From positions 806,001-870,000 of the forward strand of contig BCHS01000007.1 in NCBI GenBank assembly GCA_039545275.1: a stretch of 64,000 nucleotides of DNA, given 5' to 3'. Origin of the DNA: Pseudomicrostroma phylloplanum. Taxonomy: Eukaryota > Basidiomycota > Exobasidiomycetes > Microstromatales. The position numbers and the translations under genes were made by a program. This document shows positions 30,707 through 42,976 of this stretch, one piece after another (within the stretch, counting starts at the first letter, position 1; every line of letters begins with the position of its first letter). The notes below the pieces were generated by a model. That model was not told the DNA's origin, searched no databases, and saw nothing but the letters and a program-made list of their open reading frames with translations.

Positions 30707-32304
30707 TCAGGACACCTTTGCGCTCAAAGGTCCCAGCGAACCGCCTCCGCCACCGCCAGCAGCCAGGGCAGAGGTAATACCTCCCCCGCTGCCTCGAGTG
30801 TGCTTGTCTTCGATGGCCACACCCAGCGCATTGACCTCTCGGCACCACTTGTCCAGTGCCTCGTACCTCTTCTCGGAGAGGGCGTCCACCCCGCTCTCTT
30901 CTTTCTTGAGCTCCAATCGCTGATTGAGCCCGTCGATCCGCCCATTGATCGTGCCGTCCAGAATGAGGGACATCAGTAGCTCTTCAACCATCTCCGTGGA
31001 GATGTTGAGCTGGCGCGAAAGGAAAGAGAGCTCCATGCGGGTGTAAGGCTTGATGAGGTCAATGAGGTACTGTGTCCTCAGACCTTTGAGGACATCGTCG
31101 ATGTAGGCACGGATGAAGCTGTCTTCCATGATCGTCGCCTTGTTCTCACGTAGGATGCGCTCCGCTTCATGGACCTCTCGACGCTGATAAGCTCCCACTA
31201 GGTTTGTCATAGCTACAATCTGTGGGTCGTTCTTGTAAGGTTTGGTCTCCTGAGAGTCGAATGGGTCAATCTCAGATCCCATGAGCATATGGGATAGAAC
31301 CAGGTACTTGAGCACACTGATCCTCTGCGGGGAGCCAGCTTCGTCGTACATGAGAAAGGCTTGAAAGAAGTCTACCTGGGCAGCTGTCCAATTCTTCTCT
31401 GCCATGTGCATCTTGCCACCGCACTCGCGGATGACGCCCATGATTCGCGGGTGAGGAATGGCGCTCTTGACTTGCAGTGTAGCATCGTAGGTCGCCTGGA
31501 GAAGGGAGGGGACAGGGCATCAGTGATGACTTTGAAGACGTGGCTCTCGTGTGACCTGCTCACCTTCAGCTTCTTGAAGTTGCCCATCTCGCTATACATT
31601 TGAATCTCCAGAGCAAAGATTTCGAGCAATATCGTCCCCTTGCTCTGATCATCGGTTCCATCACTGGTAGTGCAGTACGCCCTGAGCTCCTTCAGTGTCT
31701 TTCCTAGTCTGCCCCATTCCCCTCTGGCCAGCCAGAGCCTTGCAAGCTTCAAGTCCGTCTTTGTGCTCAGTCTCTCGTTCTTGGCCTCCTCAAGCGCTGA
31801 ATTCGTCACTGCGTAGAACTTCTCCATTGTCTCCAAGGGCACATCAGAGGCGTTTGAGACGTAGTCGAGAATATTGTTGATGGACTTTTCCGAGTAATTG
31901 CGGGTAACGGCCGACTTTGTGTATGCGAGGAGCTCAGTGTAGGTCGCAAGAGCCTTTTCGTGCAAGTGGCGATGGAAATTGATCTTGGTCATTTGCTTCA
32001 GCGCCTTGAATCCCCTATTACGCGATGTGTGCACGAGCATGGTGAGGGACAATGAGCGGAGGGCCAGTAGAAGTGGTCACGGATGCAGTCTGACTCACCA
32101 ATCTCCCTTTTGCGTCTCCTTGTCTACCACTGCTCTGAGGTCCTTGATGGCTGCGTCAGCATCCTCTGCCTTCTTTGCCTTTGCATTGTAGTACATGTTC
32201 TCAATGTCTGCGTCTGCCTCGTCCTCCTCTTCGTCTTCCTCATAGTCGAAGTCGTAGTCCTCGTCTGCGGCATCGTCCATGAGGAACTCATCGTCGTCGG
32301 ACAT
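30707..32304 (-). CDS. CSN2: COP9 signalosome subunit 2
   Basis: Exons 32304-32099, 32014-31564 and 31495-30707 (481 residues). The N terminus MSDDDEFLMDD followed by an acidic DYDFDYEEDEEED block and DIENMYYNAK is the signature of Csn2. The second exon begins GFKALKQMTKINF, again diagnostic. Helical TPR-like repeats follow. A PCI/winged-helix domain lies in the last third (about residues 300-420), including SFLSRQLNIS and MVEELLMSLILDGTINGRID. The tail after it is Gly-rich, with a run of six Gly. Csn2 is a scaffold subunit of the nuclear deneddylase complex that removes Nedd8/Rub1 from cullins. Length fits the family (about 440-500). Confidence 0.96.
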
Positions 32305-33031
32305 GGTGGATGAAAGGTATGGTGGGCGGGGATGGGGAGCGAGTGAGTGCTAAGCTGGAAGGGATCAGCGTGTATCCTACCTGGATTTTGGATTCGAGAT
32401 GCTTGGACCATCCCCACCCCGTGCATGGCCCAAGCGCAACGCGCGGCCGCGAGTGGAGCACCACCACAAAAAGGCCCTACTCACTCAGGCTACCAGAGAG
32501 ATGGTGACCAGCATGGCATCGGATCTCCCGCCGCAGCTTACTTCCTCACTGTGACAAGGCGGATCGTCTGCTCACTTGTCACTTCTATGCATTGTGTTGG
32601 CACCCGGGGTGACTGAACGTGTCTGATCATCCTGGGTCGAGGATCGGGCTTAGCCTGTCGCAAAGGTCCACAGCTCTCATAGGTCTCCCAAGCTTCCATC
32701 GCAGATTAAGCACACCAGAGACCAATACTACCACCAACGCATACAACAGCTAGCCCTTACCGTCACGACAACTCGCCGGGAGCTCACGCGATGGCTGCCC
32801 TTGTACCAGCCTGTACGAAGTGGCTCGCCTCGCAGGCGGACCTGCGCGTCTTATGTCCGTTCGGAGCTTCCAGCACGTCATGTGGAGAGCCGGCGACTAA
32901 TCCCCGAGGGCTTCGCGACATTCTTCTACGGAGATAGGTAGATATTTTCCGTCTTCTAGTCTCCTGTCGTTCACATCTTCTAGGAACAGAACATCACCCA
33001 TCACTTTCCCTTTCACTCGAATCTCACAACA
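32305..33031. promoter_or_regulatory. Divergent promoter region CSN2 / medium-chain reductase
   Basis: 727 bp separate the two start codons. The 90 bp before the plus-strand ATG are pyrimidine- and CA-rich, as expected of a fungal leader. No clear TATA or known site is recognised. Confidence 0.5.
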
Positions 33032-34248
33032 ATGTCGACTCATCGTGCTGCTGTCCATCCCGAGGCCAACAAGCCCTACGAGGTGAAGCAGGTCCCCACT
33101 CCCAAGCCCACCTCTTCCCAAGTGCTCATCCAAATCACAGCAACCGCCATCAACCCCGTCGACTGGAAGATCGTCGATGGGGGTTTCCCTGCCAAGTTCC
33201 CTGCCGTGCTGGGAAGCGACGCCGCCGGCATCGTGTCCAAGGTGGGAGACGGCGTCAAGTCCCTCTCCGTGGGCGACCGAGTCTACTTCCAGGGTACGCT
33301 GGGCAGCAGCGAGGGCTGCACTTTCCAAGAGTATGCTGTAATGGAGGAGGCGCTTGTGAGCAGGACGCCCGACAACATCAGTGATGGAGAGGGCAGCGGG
33401 GTGCAGCTAGCCAGTATGGCTGCCGTCGTGGGTCTGTACGACAAGAGTGGCGCTTTCGAGGTCAAGCCAGCTCCTTGGGAAAAGGGAGGCAATGAAGCTG
33501 GCAAGGGACAGGCTCTCGTCATCCTCGGAGGAAGCTCCAGTGTGGGACAATAGTGAGTCAGAGCTCAGCCTTTGCGCCCTTCGCTCAGCTTATACTGACT
33601 CTAATTTCTTTTCTTTTCGATCTTGCCAGCGCTATCCAACTCGCCCGCCTCTCCGGCTTCAGCAAGATCATCACCACTTCCTCCTCCAGCCACGTAGACC
33701 ACCTCAAGGCCCTCGGCGCCACAGACGTCGTCGACCGCTCGTCAAATACCGATGACTTCCTCAAGATTGCCGGAAATCTCCCCCTGAATGCCGTGTACGA
33801 CGCCATCGGAAGCGAGGAGACGCTCAAGCAGGGCACCTCGATCCTGGAGCAGAGGCACAAGGGGACAGACCACGTTAGCCACTATGTCACTGTCATCCCT
33901 CCCCGGGACGAGTTTGAGAACAATGTCACGCGTAAGGTGAGTAGCAGAAAAATCGTGCAGGCGCATCGCCTCCGTCATGGGACAGTCGCTCACGCCACCA
34001 CCCCTCCTTGCACTTTGTCCCATTCACAGAGCATCCTCGGCGTTGGCTCCTCACCGGACCTGCACCACGTTAGCCACCCCTTCGTCAAGGCCATCTCGGG
34101 CAACGAAGGCTGGGTGGGCAAGGGCCTCTTCAAGCCCAACCGCACACAAAAGGTGGAAGGAGGTCTGCAAAAGGGCCTGCAGGAGGCGTTGGATCTGAAC
34201 AAGAAGGGAGTGAGCGGAGTGAAGCTTTGGATTGACCCTAGGGAGTAG
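33032..34248 (+). CDS. Medium-chain (zinc-independent) alcohol dehydrogenase/enoyl reductase
   Basis: Exons 33032-33552, 33630-33936 and 34030-34248 (348 residues). The N-terminal GroES-like part reads ITATAINPVDWKI and LGSDAAGIVSKVGDGV. The nucleotide-binding part has the motif LGGSSSVGQYAIQLAR built across the first intron. Zinc ligands are absent, so this belongs to the quinone/enoyl reductase-like group common in fungi (trans-enoyl reductase and toxD-like proteins), NAD(P)H-dependent and cytosolic. The substrate is unknown. The second intron is 93 bp, a multiple of three without a stop, so retention would add 31 residues instead of truncating. Confidence 0.9.
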
Positions 34249-34330
34249 AGTGGAACAAGCAAACTGTGTATAAATTGTGTGTGCTATTGCGTCCACTGTT
34301 CTTGATATTACAACAAGCGTCACAACTGCG

Positions 34331-37300
34331 CTACGCCTCGTCGATCCACTTTGCTATCCTCCGCCAGCATTGGCCTCGTTCAGGCTCATGCCAGGGGACT
34401 AAGAGAAACAGGGAGGACAAGCAAGTGGGCAGAAGTAGGCCTCAGTCAGTCCACCCGCTCGTGCTATTCTCTTCGCCTTGGCTATCCGATACTCACATAG
34501 CAAAAAGTCATGCACGGCATCTCTGACCTCATCAAGGTGGACTGTCCTGTCCTCTCCTCCCATGGCAAAATACTCCTGCTCCGCCTCACCCTCGCCCTCA
34601 CTCTCGTGTCCCACCCCGGCCTGCTCCGTCGCCTCTTCCTCCTCAGCACTACCACCACTCTGAGGTCCAAACCCGTTCCGAAGCCCCGAACCCGGCACTT
34701 CGGCCCCGGCTACTGCCGGCTGGTGATCCCCAGCAAAGTAGAAGCCCGACTCAAAGGGTGTGCCAGCAAGCGGGGTGGCCGGCAGCGGCGGTGCCAGTCC
34801 TGGAGTCTGGGCTGGCGTGTTGAGTTGGGATTGCGATTGTGCGCGGGCGAAGGCTGCTCCTAAGGACAGGGGGACGACGTCTGGTCGGCGGGTGGACCGT
34901 CGAGATGTGCCTTGCCGGGTGTTGACTGGACGACGCGGAGGAGCAGAAGGGGGTGAGGGGGTGGGAGCATAGTCGGCAGCTTTCACGCCGTCTGCTGCGT
35001 TCGCGCTATCATTCTTCGGCGAAGACTGATCGTCTGAGATCCTCGTCATCGCAGAAGACGTCCTGTCGTTGCCAGCGGCCGGCGAAGTAGGATCCTGCGG
35101 GACCCCGGCCACTGTCCTATTCTCTTGCGAGGCTTTCTCTTGCGAGGCTTCATGCTCTTCTGGATGAAGGAGTCTGCCCTTCTCCGGTGCTGGCGTCGAC
35201 GACGATGTCTGCCCCTGCTTCTCCTGTTTCTCGAGTGCCCCACCCGCCTCGAAGGATGCAAATTGGGGTGACTCATGCTGAACGTTGTTGGGTTGAGCTT
35301 CCCCTGCATTGGGCGTCGCGACTGCACTTGGCCAAAGAGTGACCTGATGTGTGTCTGGCCGAGGGTACTGCAATCGCGCAGCCATCTCATACACGTCGGC
35401 ACCTTCGCTCAATCGATCTCCCGTGTAGATCGGTACCCTCCGTTTGCTGCCCGCCGCCATCCTGTGAGCGAGAGTCAGATGCTGATCGTTCGAGATCTCG
35501 GCCGAGCCTGTAGCGAGGTAGGTCCGACGGGGCAGGCCCTCGAAGCCCCAATCGGGTCCGTCTCCTCCTCGCTCGTGAGCAAGCTGGAGGGAGCAAGAGG
35601 AAAGGTAAGGGTTGTGGTATGCTTCCGAGGCAGGCAGATTACCCATGAAAGCGCTGACTGCTGTGTTTCGGAAGGCCACCGAGGTGCTGATGATGTCTGC
35701 ATCGCGATTGGTGTAGGTTGTTGCAAACAGGTTCGGACAGGTCAGAGGGCCAGCGTGAGATCGTGAGATGTCTCCCCAAGGCGAGAGAAGAAGCAGGCTG
35801 TACAAGAGGTGAAAGGATGGGATTCAGCAGTGCGCGAATACCAGCCCAGCTCTGCATATATCGGACTTACCTCCCTGGCACCCCTGCCACCTTCTCGTCC
35901 TGCAGATATCGACACAGAGCCAGCGCCAAGTTGCCACCGGCAGAATCACCTGCAACAATGATGTTGCTCTCCTTGAAGCCACACGTTCTGACCAGGTAGA
36001 TATAGCCAGCTACCGCATCAAGCAGCGCAGCAGGATAGCTTCCAATGTCAGGACGGCCTGGCACGGAGAGTCTGTAGTCCAAGGAAAGGGACCTCGTGCA
36101 GCGATTGGCAAGCGTAGCCTTTGACTCTCCATTGTCGTAAAGTTGGGCCAAGTAGCGCAGCACCTCGGTATTGACTGCTGCCGTCACATCATTCTCGTGG
36201 GCGGTGCCGATCCAATAAGCCCCTCCATGGAGGTGATAGACGACCTTCTCATCGGCACCAGCCCGTCGGCCAACTCCCAGGGTAGACAGTCCGTGCGAAC
36301 CCGGAGGTTCAGGATCGCGTGGTGCTTGTTCGGCAGGCTGCTGCTTAGCGTCTTCCTCTTTCAGAGGTTCGCCGTACCAGAATCCACAAGTGCGCGTCGA
36401 GGGGATGCGCTGCGAATCCATCGCACGCTTGAGCTCACCGCGAATGTCTGCCTCTGGCGTTGCGTCGATCCAGACGAATTTGCATCGCAGCGTCTTGGAG
36501 TGAGGTACTGCTTTGCTAGTGTCCCTCGAGAGGGAGGTATGGGTGCGAAAAGTAAGACGGGTCCCATGACGGAAAAGCCGGACTAGTGTCGAGCGCTTCC
36601 ACGTCCAGGTGGATCTAGCTCGCCATTGCGGCGGGATCGACGTCAATGCGAACCAAGGCAGGAAGACGAGCCCGACCGAAAGGCCAAAGTAGGACAGGTA
36701 GAGCCACTTCCAAGGCAGCCGGGACCAGATGGGCGCCTCCTGGAGGAATTCCGACTCTTTGCCAGATCCTTGGCCAGGGAAATGGACAGTGGGGAGGATC
36801 GACAGGCCTGGACGTGAGATGTGTAGATCCGCAAGCCGGGTCGGTGCCAGCTTCGAGGCCAGTGCCTTGGCTGCTTTAGCGGGTCCCTTGGGACTGTCTG
36901 GGCCGGCAGGCGTCGATGCGCCTTCCTCTGCAAGTACAGCCGGGGTGCCTGCTCCTGAGGCAGGATGGTCCCGAGTGCCCGAGTGCCTCCTGTTGCGTGC
37001 AAAGGCAGCCCTCATGGAGTCGATCCTGGTAGGCGGACGATGGCCATCTGGCTCGGAAGCAGGCGTACTGACCCCCTCTGGGTCCCCCGTAGACCTCCGC
37101 GCCGGTCTGCTCTTGCTGCGACTGGGCCCCTCATCCCTACTGTGACTCCTTCCCCTCTCCTTGAGAGGATGGGAGGTCCGTAGCGTTGCAGAAGTGACTC
37201 CGTCTTCCCAATCTCGCGCAGGCGCAGAGGGCAGAGTAGCCCCCCTCTTCCCCACAAAGGGCAGCAAGGCAGGGCCTCCAGTGCCAACGACCAGCTGCGA

Positions 37301-37528
37301 CTCTTGGCGATCTAGCTGGCTGAATGGAGCATGGGTTCGACCCCTTCTGCCTCGTGGAGACGCAGCAGAGCTTGATGGACTGGCAAGGGTATCGGGACTG
37401 AAGAGTACAGTCGAGGCGGGCGAGAGCATCTGCGCCTGGTCAGGCGAAGACACCCGAAGCGGTGGGGTAGGTGCCGAGGACGACGCAGCGCTCTGGCTGG
37501 GGTCATCCCGATGATCTTCACCTGTCAT
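34331..37528 (-). CDS. Membrane-anchored alpha/beta hydrolase (HSL/steryl acetyl hydrolase-like) with disordered insert
   Basis: Exons 37528-35871, 35797-34497 and 34398-34331 (1008 residues). Residues 1-240 are disordered and Ser/Pro/Arg-rich. One membrane segment (LYLSYFGLSVGLVFLPWFAL) is near 276-296. The hydrolase domain then shows the oxyanion motif HGGAYW near 435 and the nucleophile motif GDSAGG near 528. The Asp region is GSAEISNDQ, and the catalytic His is in VHDFLLFPW. About 240 low-complexity residues are inserted between the Asp and His elements (about 718-960). The last exon replaces an apparent extension with the family-typical end FPWHEPERGQCWRRIAKWID. It probably deacetylates sterols or cleaves lipid esters at the ER membrane; the substrate is inference. 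Confidence 0.85.
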
Positions 37529-37797
37529 GTCTGATGATGGCTGTTCATGAGGTCACTGGTAGGAGGAGTGGTGGGAGCATGTACAATACAGGAAGGTGGA
37601 CTTAAGAAGCTCCAATGCACCCCGCCAGTCTATTCGGCTCCCGCATGCCGTGGAAGCCGCCGCACTCAGGGCCAGACTGCCATGCCGCCCTTTCCGCGTC
37701 GGGACCTGCAGACGTCAGGGCCAATCAATCAGGTCATCCTTCCCGCAAGCCTTCCCGCCGTACCCACAGACCCACGTTGCACTCATCGACTCCAGCA
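37529..37797. promoter_or_regulatory. Divergent promoter, esterase / FMO
   Basis: Only 269 bp separate the two start codons, so the genes share upstream DNA and may be co-regulated. No known binding site is recognised. Confidence 0.5.
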
Positions 37798-40018
37798 ATG
37801 GTCGATTACTTTGCCCCACCCAGGCCGGCATCTCACCGGCGGGCTCCTTCTTCCAATGCTCTACGCGTGGCAGTCATCGGCGGCGGACCAAGCGCACTCG
37901 TCGCAGTAAAGACGCTCCTGGACGGCGCAGATCGCTGGGCCAGCGATGGCGTCGCGGGATCCTCAAAGGCAGCGTCTGATGGAGGACCGGCATTTGATGT
38001 AGCCGTTGACTTGTACGAGCAGGAGGACAGAGTCGGTGGTACCTTTCGTGAGTGCCCTATTAGCTAGGAATTCTCCCGCCGAGCGACTCGTGCTCACCCG
38101 CTTACAATGCCTCCCCTCCGTCTCACTCGCCAGGCTACCGCTCGTACCCGACATCAACCCTCGTCTCTTCGAAGCAGCTCACTTCATACTCCGACTTCCG
38201 TATGCCGCTGAGCCACACCGATCACCTGACTCTGTACGAGTACTGCGACTATCTAGAAGCCTATGTGCATTACTTTAAGCTGCCGACCCGCTCGCGGAAA
38301 TGGAGGATGAACACCAAAGTGGTGCAGATCAGAAGGGCCAAGGAGGGCGAAGAGGGCAACCATATTCTGGCGTGGGAAGACCTGAAGACAGGGGAGAAGG
38401 GCACCGAGTGGTACGACGCTCTGGCGCTCTGCACTGGGCTGCACGTCGAAGCCAGCGTGCCAGAGATTCCGGGCTTCCCGCCGCTAGTCCAGGGAGACGT
38501 TTACAGTGATCGACTGACCAAGAAGAGCGAGACTGCCAAAGGAGACGTCGATGAAGTCACAAGTGACTCTGCCCCGTCTCAGGATAATCTTTCCGGACCA
38601 CAGTCTCGCATTCTTTCCCTCCACTCGTCGCAGTTCAAGGATCCAAAGATCTTCAAGGACCAGCGAGTGCTCATCATGGGCACAGGCGAGACAGGGATGG
38701 ACATGGGGTACTTGGCTGTCAAGAATGGCGCCAAGGAGATTGTCATGTGCACGAGAGGTGGCTTCCTGAGCTTCCCAGCCGTCCTGAGCGATTTTGTAGT
38801 TATGGGTGTCAAGTTCGAGGGCAAGCTGCCTATCGATGGCTTGATCAGTAATCTGTTTGAGGTGAGTTGACTTAGCCTGCGCAGAGACCCCACTGAACGC
38901 ATCTGACACCTTCGCTGCGTTCTTCGAGTCCTTTTCAGACTGCATGGGTCCACCCTTGGGTAGCCTCCTCCCGCTTGCGCTGGTTCGTCTCCGACTTTGG
39001 TCTCAAGCGAGTCCTCTGGGTCCTCACCGGTACACAGGCAGGGTGTTCGCAATGGGTAGGCGAGCTGCCTCCCGAGCGGTTAGGCCGAGCCTACGTCTTC
39101 CTCAACAAGTCGGCCAAGGCGATGCCCTACCTCAACAGAGGCTACAAGAAGCGTCACTGGCTCGCAGAGTCCTTTGCGCGCTACCTTGACCCACCCGACT
39201 ACTCGGAGGACGAGACGCACATCGATCTTGCTCCTTTCCCGCACCACTTGCGCCCAGACGGTGTAGTGGAGTTCACGAGGAACGGTCGAAAGGAAGATCT
39301 CCGTATGAGAGGCAAGAACTTCAAGCCAGACGTTGCCATCTACGCCACCGGCTATCGGCAGTCGTTTCCCTTCCTGGCGGAGGACTACCCGCTGCCCAAT
39401 CAGGCAGACGTTCGTGACCTCTTCTCGTCCTCGGACCCATCGATCGCCTTCCTCGGCTTCGTCAGACCAGGCGTCGGTGGCATTCCACCCATCGCAGAGC
39501 TCCAATCACAGCTCTGGACCCTGATCCTGGCCAAGCGCATCGGTATCCCAGCCACAGAGCCGCACTATCGCCTCCTCCAGGCGCCCGGAGCGAGAATCAC
39601 CTACGGCGTGGACCACTCTGCCTACTCTTCCCAGCTGGCCCGAGACATGAAGGCAGACCCTGCGCTGCTTCCCCTCGCGCGCGAGCACGGCCTCTTCGTA
39701 CTGGCAATCTACTGTCTCGGCGCAGCCTTCACGCCGTTCTACCGGCTCTTGGGACCCTGGAAGAGCGAGATTGCCTCTGATGTCGCGCGGTACGAGCTCT
39801 GGGATACGATCCAGAGGCGCGGCATTGGCGGGAATCTCATGATGGGTGTAATTCCCATGATCTTCTACGGATGGGTCAATGTCATTGCTTGGCTCCTCGA
39901 GGGAGTGTGGGTCATGATCACAGGGCGACAGCGGGCGGGGGCGGCGAGTGCGGGTACGGGCAAGCTGATCGAGGTGAGGGGCGCGAGAGCTGGTGAGAAG
40001 CGAGGTATGCGCCTGTAA
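37798..40018 (+). CDS. Flavin-containing monooxygenase
   Basis: Exons 37798-38047, 38134-38861 and 38939-40018 (685 residues). The FAD-binding motif is VIGGGPSALVA (residues 25-35), followed by DLYEQEDRVGGTF. The NADP motif IMGTGETGMDMG occurs in the second exon and an ATGYRQSFPF motif near the C-terminal third. A hydrophobic C-terminal part with two possible membrane segments (LAIYCLGAAFTPFYRLL and FYGWVNVIAWLLEGVWVMI) resembles ER-anchored FMOs. The enzyme would oxygenate N- or S-containing small molecules with O2 and NADPH. Length exceeds the usual 530 mainly through an insertion near residues 225-250 and the C-terminal anchor region. Confidence 0.9.
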
Positions 40019-40170
40019 GACGGCGGCTAGATCTACAATTGTATCAGTCTGATCAGTACTTGGTCAGATAGACAGGTCAGTTCAGAGCCCCGGTGTACTC
40101 TATGTAATGTCCGTACGCTGGCAATTCACACCGATGGACAATGCCGACGCACATGATCCCGTCCAATCCG

Positions 40171-42663
40171 TCATCCTCGAGCGCTGATGTGGGCGGGACT
40201 ATCGAGAAGATGAAAATGAGAGGGAGAAAAGTCCAGTCAGTATCGCCACCCTCCTTTTGTACATCTCCTCGAGCGTCTTCAGTGACTCACATTCCCTGCG
40301 TATTATAGTCCAGGTGCACATAAGCACGCTCTACGCTAGGTAGCGTCTCGACGCAATAATTGACAATCTCCCCCAGGTCATGCGCCTGCTTCAGCGCCAT
40401 CTCCACCGGCAGCACCACGTCGGCCTCGACGATGAAGTCCTCTCCTGCATAGTACATTTCGCACGCAGAGATCGACTTGACCGACTTGAAGCGGGTGATG
40501 AGGTAGAGGACGCGGGCGAGCTCTGAGGGGGAGGCTCGCGCGCCGGACAGCTTTGTCGTCATCTCGATTAGGGTGGAGAGCCACTCGGAGATAATGTACA
40601 GCGAGCTGAAGGGGCAAAGGACAAGGGGTGGTCAGCTACCGCTGTGCGTGGTATCAGTCGTCCGGCGCCCTACTCACAGGATGATGCCTCCGATGGGATC
40701 CAGTGCCGGCCAGCCTAGCTGCGCGCCGACAAAGGGAAAAGTGAGGGAGAAGATGTTGAAGACGACATCATTTTGTGAGTCTGACGAGAGGCAGGGAGGG
40801 TGGCTGGACGTCAGCAAGAATTAGAGCCGTACGTGTTCCCTCGCATTGCTCACCTTGGGCCACCGCCCGCACTCCAGCGCTCTTGCTCTTGTTGTAGAGG
40901 AACCACATAATGGCCTTGATGAAAATCGTCGCGACCATGAAGACGATTCCTATCCAAGGCAATGCCTGGCTAGCCCCCTCTTTCGGATGTCCCATCAACA
41001 CCCCTCTCAACCTCTCACAACTCTCCACCAAGACCTGCACGAAACTGGCAATCATCAGGACGGAGAAGATGACTACTCCCAGGGGTTCGAAATTCTTCTT
41101 GCCGCGGGGGTACTTGAAGTAGGACTCGGAGGACTTGAAGGCTACTAGCTTCGAGGCGCAGAAGATGATGAGAGTGGAGAGGAGATCCAGGGCCGAGTCG
41201 ACGAGGGAGGCGAGGAGGGAGACTGAAGAGGAGGAGAGGACGGCGACTGCCTTGCCCGCCAGAAGGAGGACGTTGATGGCCAGATTGACTGAGGGCGAAG
41301 AAGGGAATCAAAAACGTGAGTCTCCCTCGTGTGTGATCCGCTGCGGTGACAAAAGCTTCGCCTGCCACTCACTGTTGATGGCGAACTGTACCGACTTCTC
41401 TTCGCCTTCTTCTTGCTCCTCCCAACCCGGCACAGCTCTGCGTAGCTCGAGCCTATCCCTCTCCCGCTTACCACCTGGCGGCAAGGCTGTCAGACGGTCC
41501 CGCTCTTCATTGTCCTCCGATGCGACGGCAGTGGTCGAGCTGCCACTAGCTTCGGGATGATTCCCCGCCTTCATGATCGCATCCTTCCTGACGTTCTGCT
41601 TGACCTTTTGCTGCTGCCTCTGCTCACTGAGCGCTCGATCTAGTGAGCCCTCGGCTGACCCTGGCTCTGCGTTCTCCACAGACGTCAGATCATTGCCGGC
41701 ATCCGAGGCGCGTTCTCTAACGACTGCCGAAGACTTGGGAGCCCCAGCAGCGCCTTTGTTGGTACCGTAGTCTCTCTTGCGACCACGGTCAATGAGCCCG
41801 CTCCTCTCACTCGCCTTCTTCTGACCAGGTCCTGCTCCCTCTGGCTCTGGTTCCGAGTCCGAGTCAAAACCGCTCTCCTCGTCACTGTGTACCGGAGCGG
41901 TGGGGCCAGGACGATTGAAGCCCCACAGGCTGGCGAGGTTGAGTACCGAATTTGACGCTTTCCGTGTTCCGCTCTCGAGGTCTTGACTGCCCTTTGGTCG
42001 TGGGCGACGGCGTGGCCTTCTCCGTCGATCAACAGCCGCTTCGATGCTTGAAGGCTCCCCATCTGCTCCCTCCTCTTCCTCTGAAGAGTAGCCATCGGGT
42101 TGGGGCAGGGCTGAGTATCCTCGACCGCCCGAGCTGACGGTGCTGGTGGAGAGGAGATGGAGGAACTGCGTGTGGGAGCGACGCGGAGTGCTGCTGGGTG
42201 TAGGATAGGCTGGATTGCGCCGGGTGCGCTTGTTTGGCTTGCCCTTGACCTGCTGGACTTCTTCAATGGTGCCAAATCTCCTCATCACCTCGGCGGGGAA
42301 CTGCGACTCGACGACTACGTCTGCCTGCCGCATACCGTCGAGGACGTAGTTGAGATTCTCATAGTAGTCGCGGATAGCATTACGAATCGCCCGAGGTTTG
42401 CCTTTGCACTGCTCCTCGATCTGCTCTTCGCTTTGCCGTTGACCCTCACACCAGCCGGAACGCGAGTCGATGAGGTCTGCTAGCAGGGTGAGGTCCGCGA
42501 CGGACTCGGATGCGGCGTAGGGAAAGGCATGGGTGCTGGGGTAGCCCGGAGAAGAGGAGCCGCGCTGCTGACGAGGTTGGTCCAGAGGCGGGGGAGAGGC
42601 CGAGGTACGACCGAAAGAAGTGCCCCGACTGAGCTTCTGCTGCGGAGAAGAGGGGATACTCAT
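40171..42663 (-). CDS. Cation diffusion facilitator, manganese-type
   Basis: Five exons: 42663-41373, 41288-40854, 40780-40678, 40605-40291, 40198-40171 (723 residues). The N-terminal 430 residues are cytosolic, acidic and disordered. Near residues 55-150 is a helical segment (NAIRDYYENLNYVLDGM) typical of fungal DxxxD CDFs. Membrane helix II carries LVDSALDLLST and helix V DSQNDVVFN, giving the DxxxD pair of manganese-transporting CDFs. The cytosolic C-terminal domain ends SVERAYVHLDYNTQG. An early stop (ATG TGA) at 40287 lies in a GTGAGT donor; splicing to TCTCGATAG yields IPAHISARG instead. Likely a Golgi, vacuolar or ER Mn2+ exporter with proton exchange. Confidence 0.87.
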
Positions 42664-42976
42664 CTCTAGACGAGGTTGCAGCAGCGCTACAGCGGAGGAT
42701 ATGGGATGCGGGAGAGGATGCTATCGTCCATTGCTATCTTGCGCTGCAGGCAGTGTCATTGTCCGGCCCCGAAGCCAAGGCGGGCGGGCGGCGGCGTGGC
42801 TGAGACTGGCTCAGACATGGGGTGGCTCAGGCACGCACTTCATTCCCGCCCGGCCAATTGGCGCCTCCACCCCCGCTTCCGCAACGCACCCCCACACAGT
42901 CATCCGCAAAGGACGAGCAATAAGACATGCTCCAGACCTTCCACCCTCAGCAGCCTCATCTTTCCCAGCATCAACA
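42664..42976. promoter_or_regulatory. Divergent promoter, CDF transporter / alpha-beta hydrolase
   Basis: 313 bp between two start codons on opposite strands. A TTGGC-type inverted motif is present around 42850, but no site can be assigned. Confidence 0.4.
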
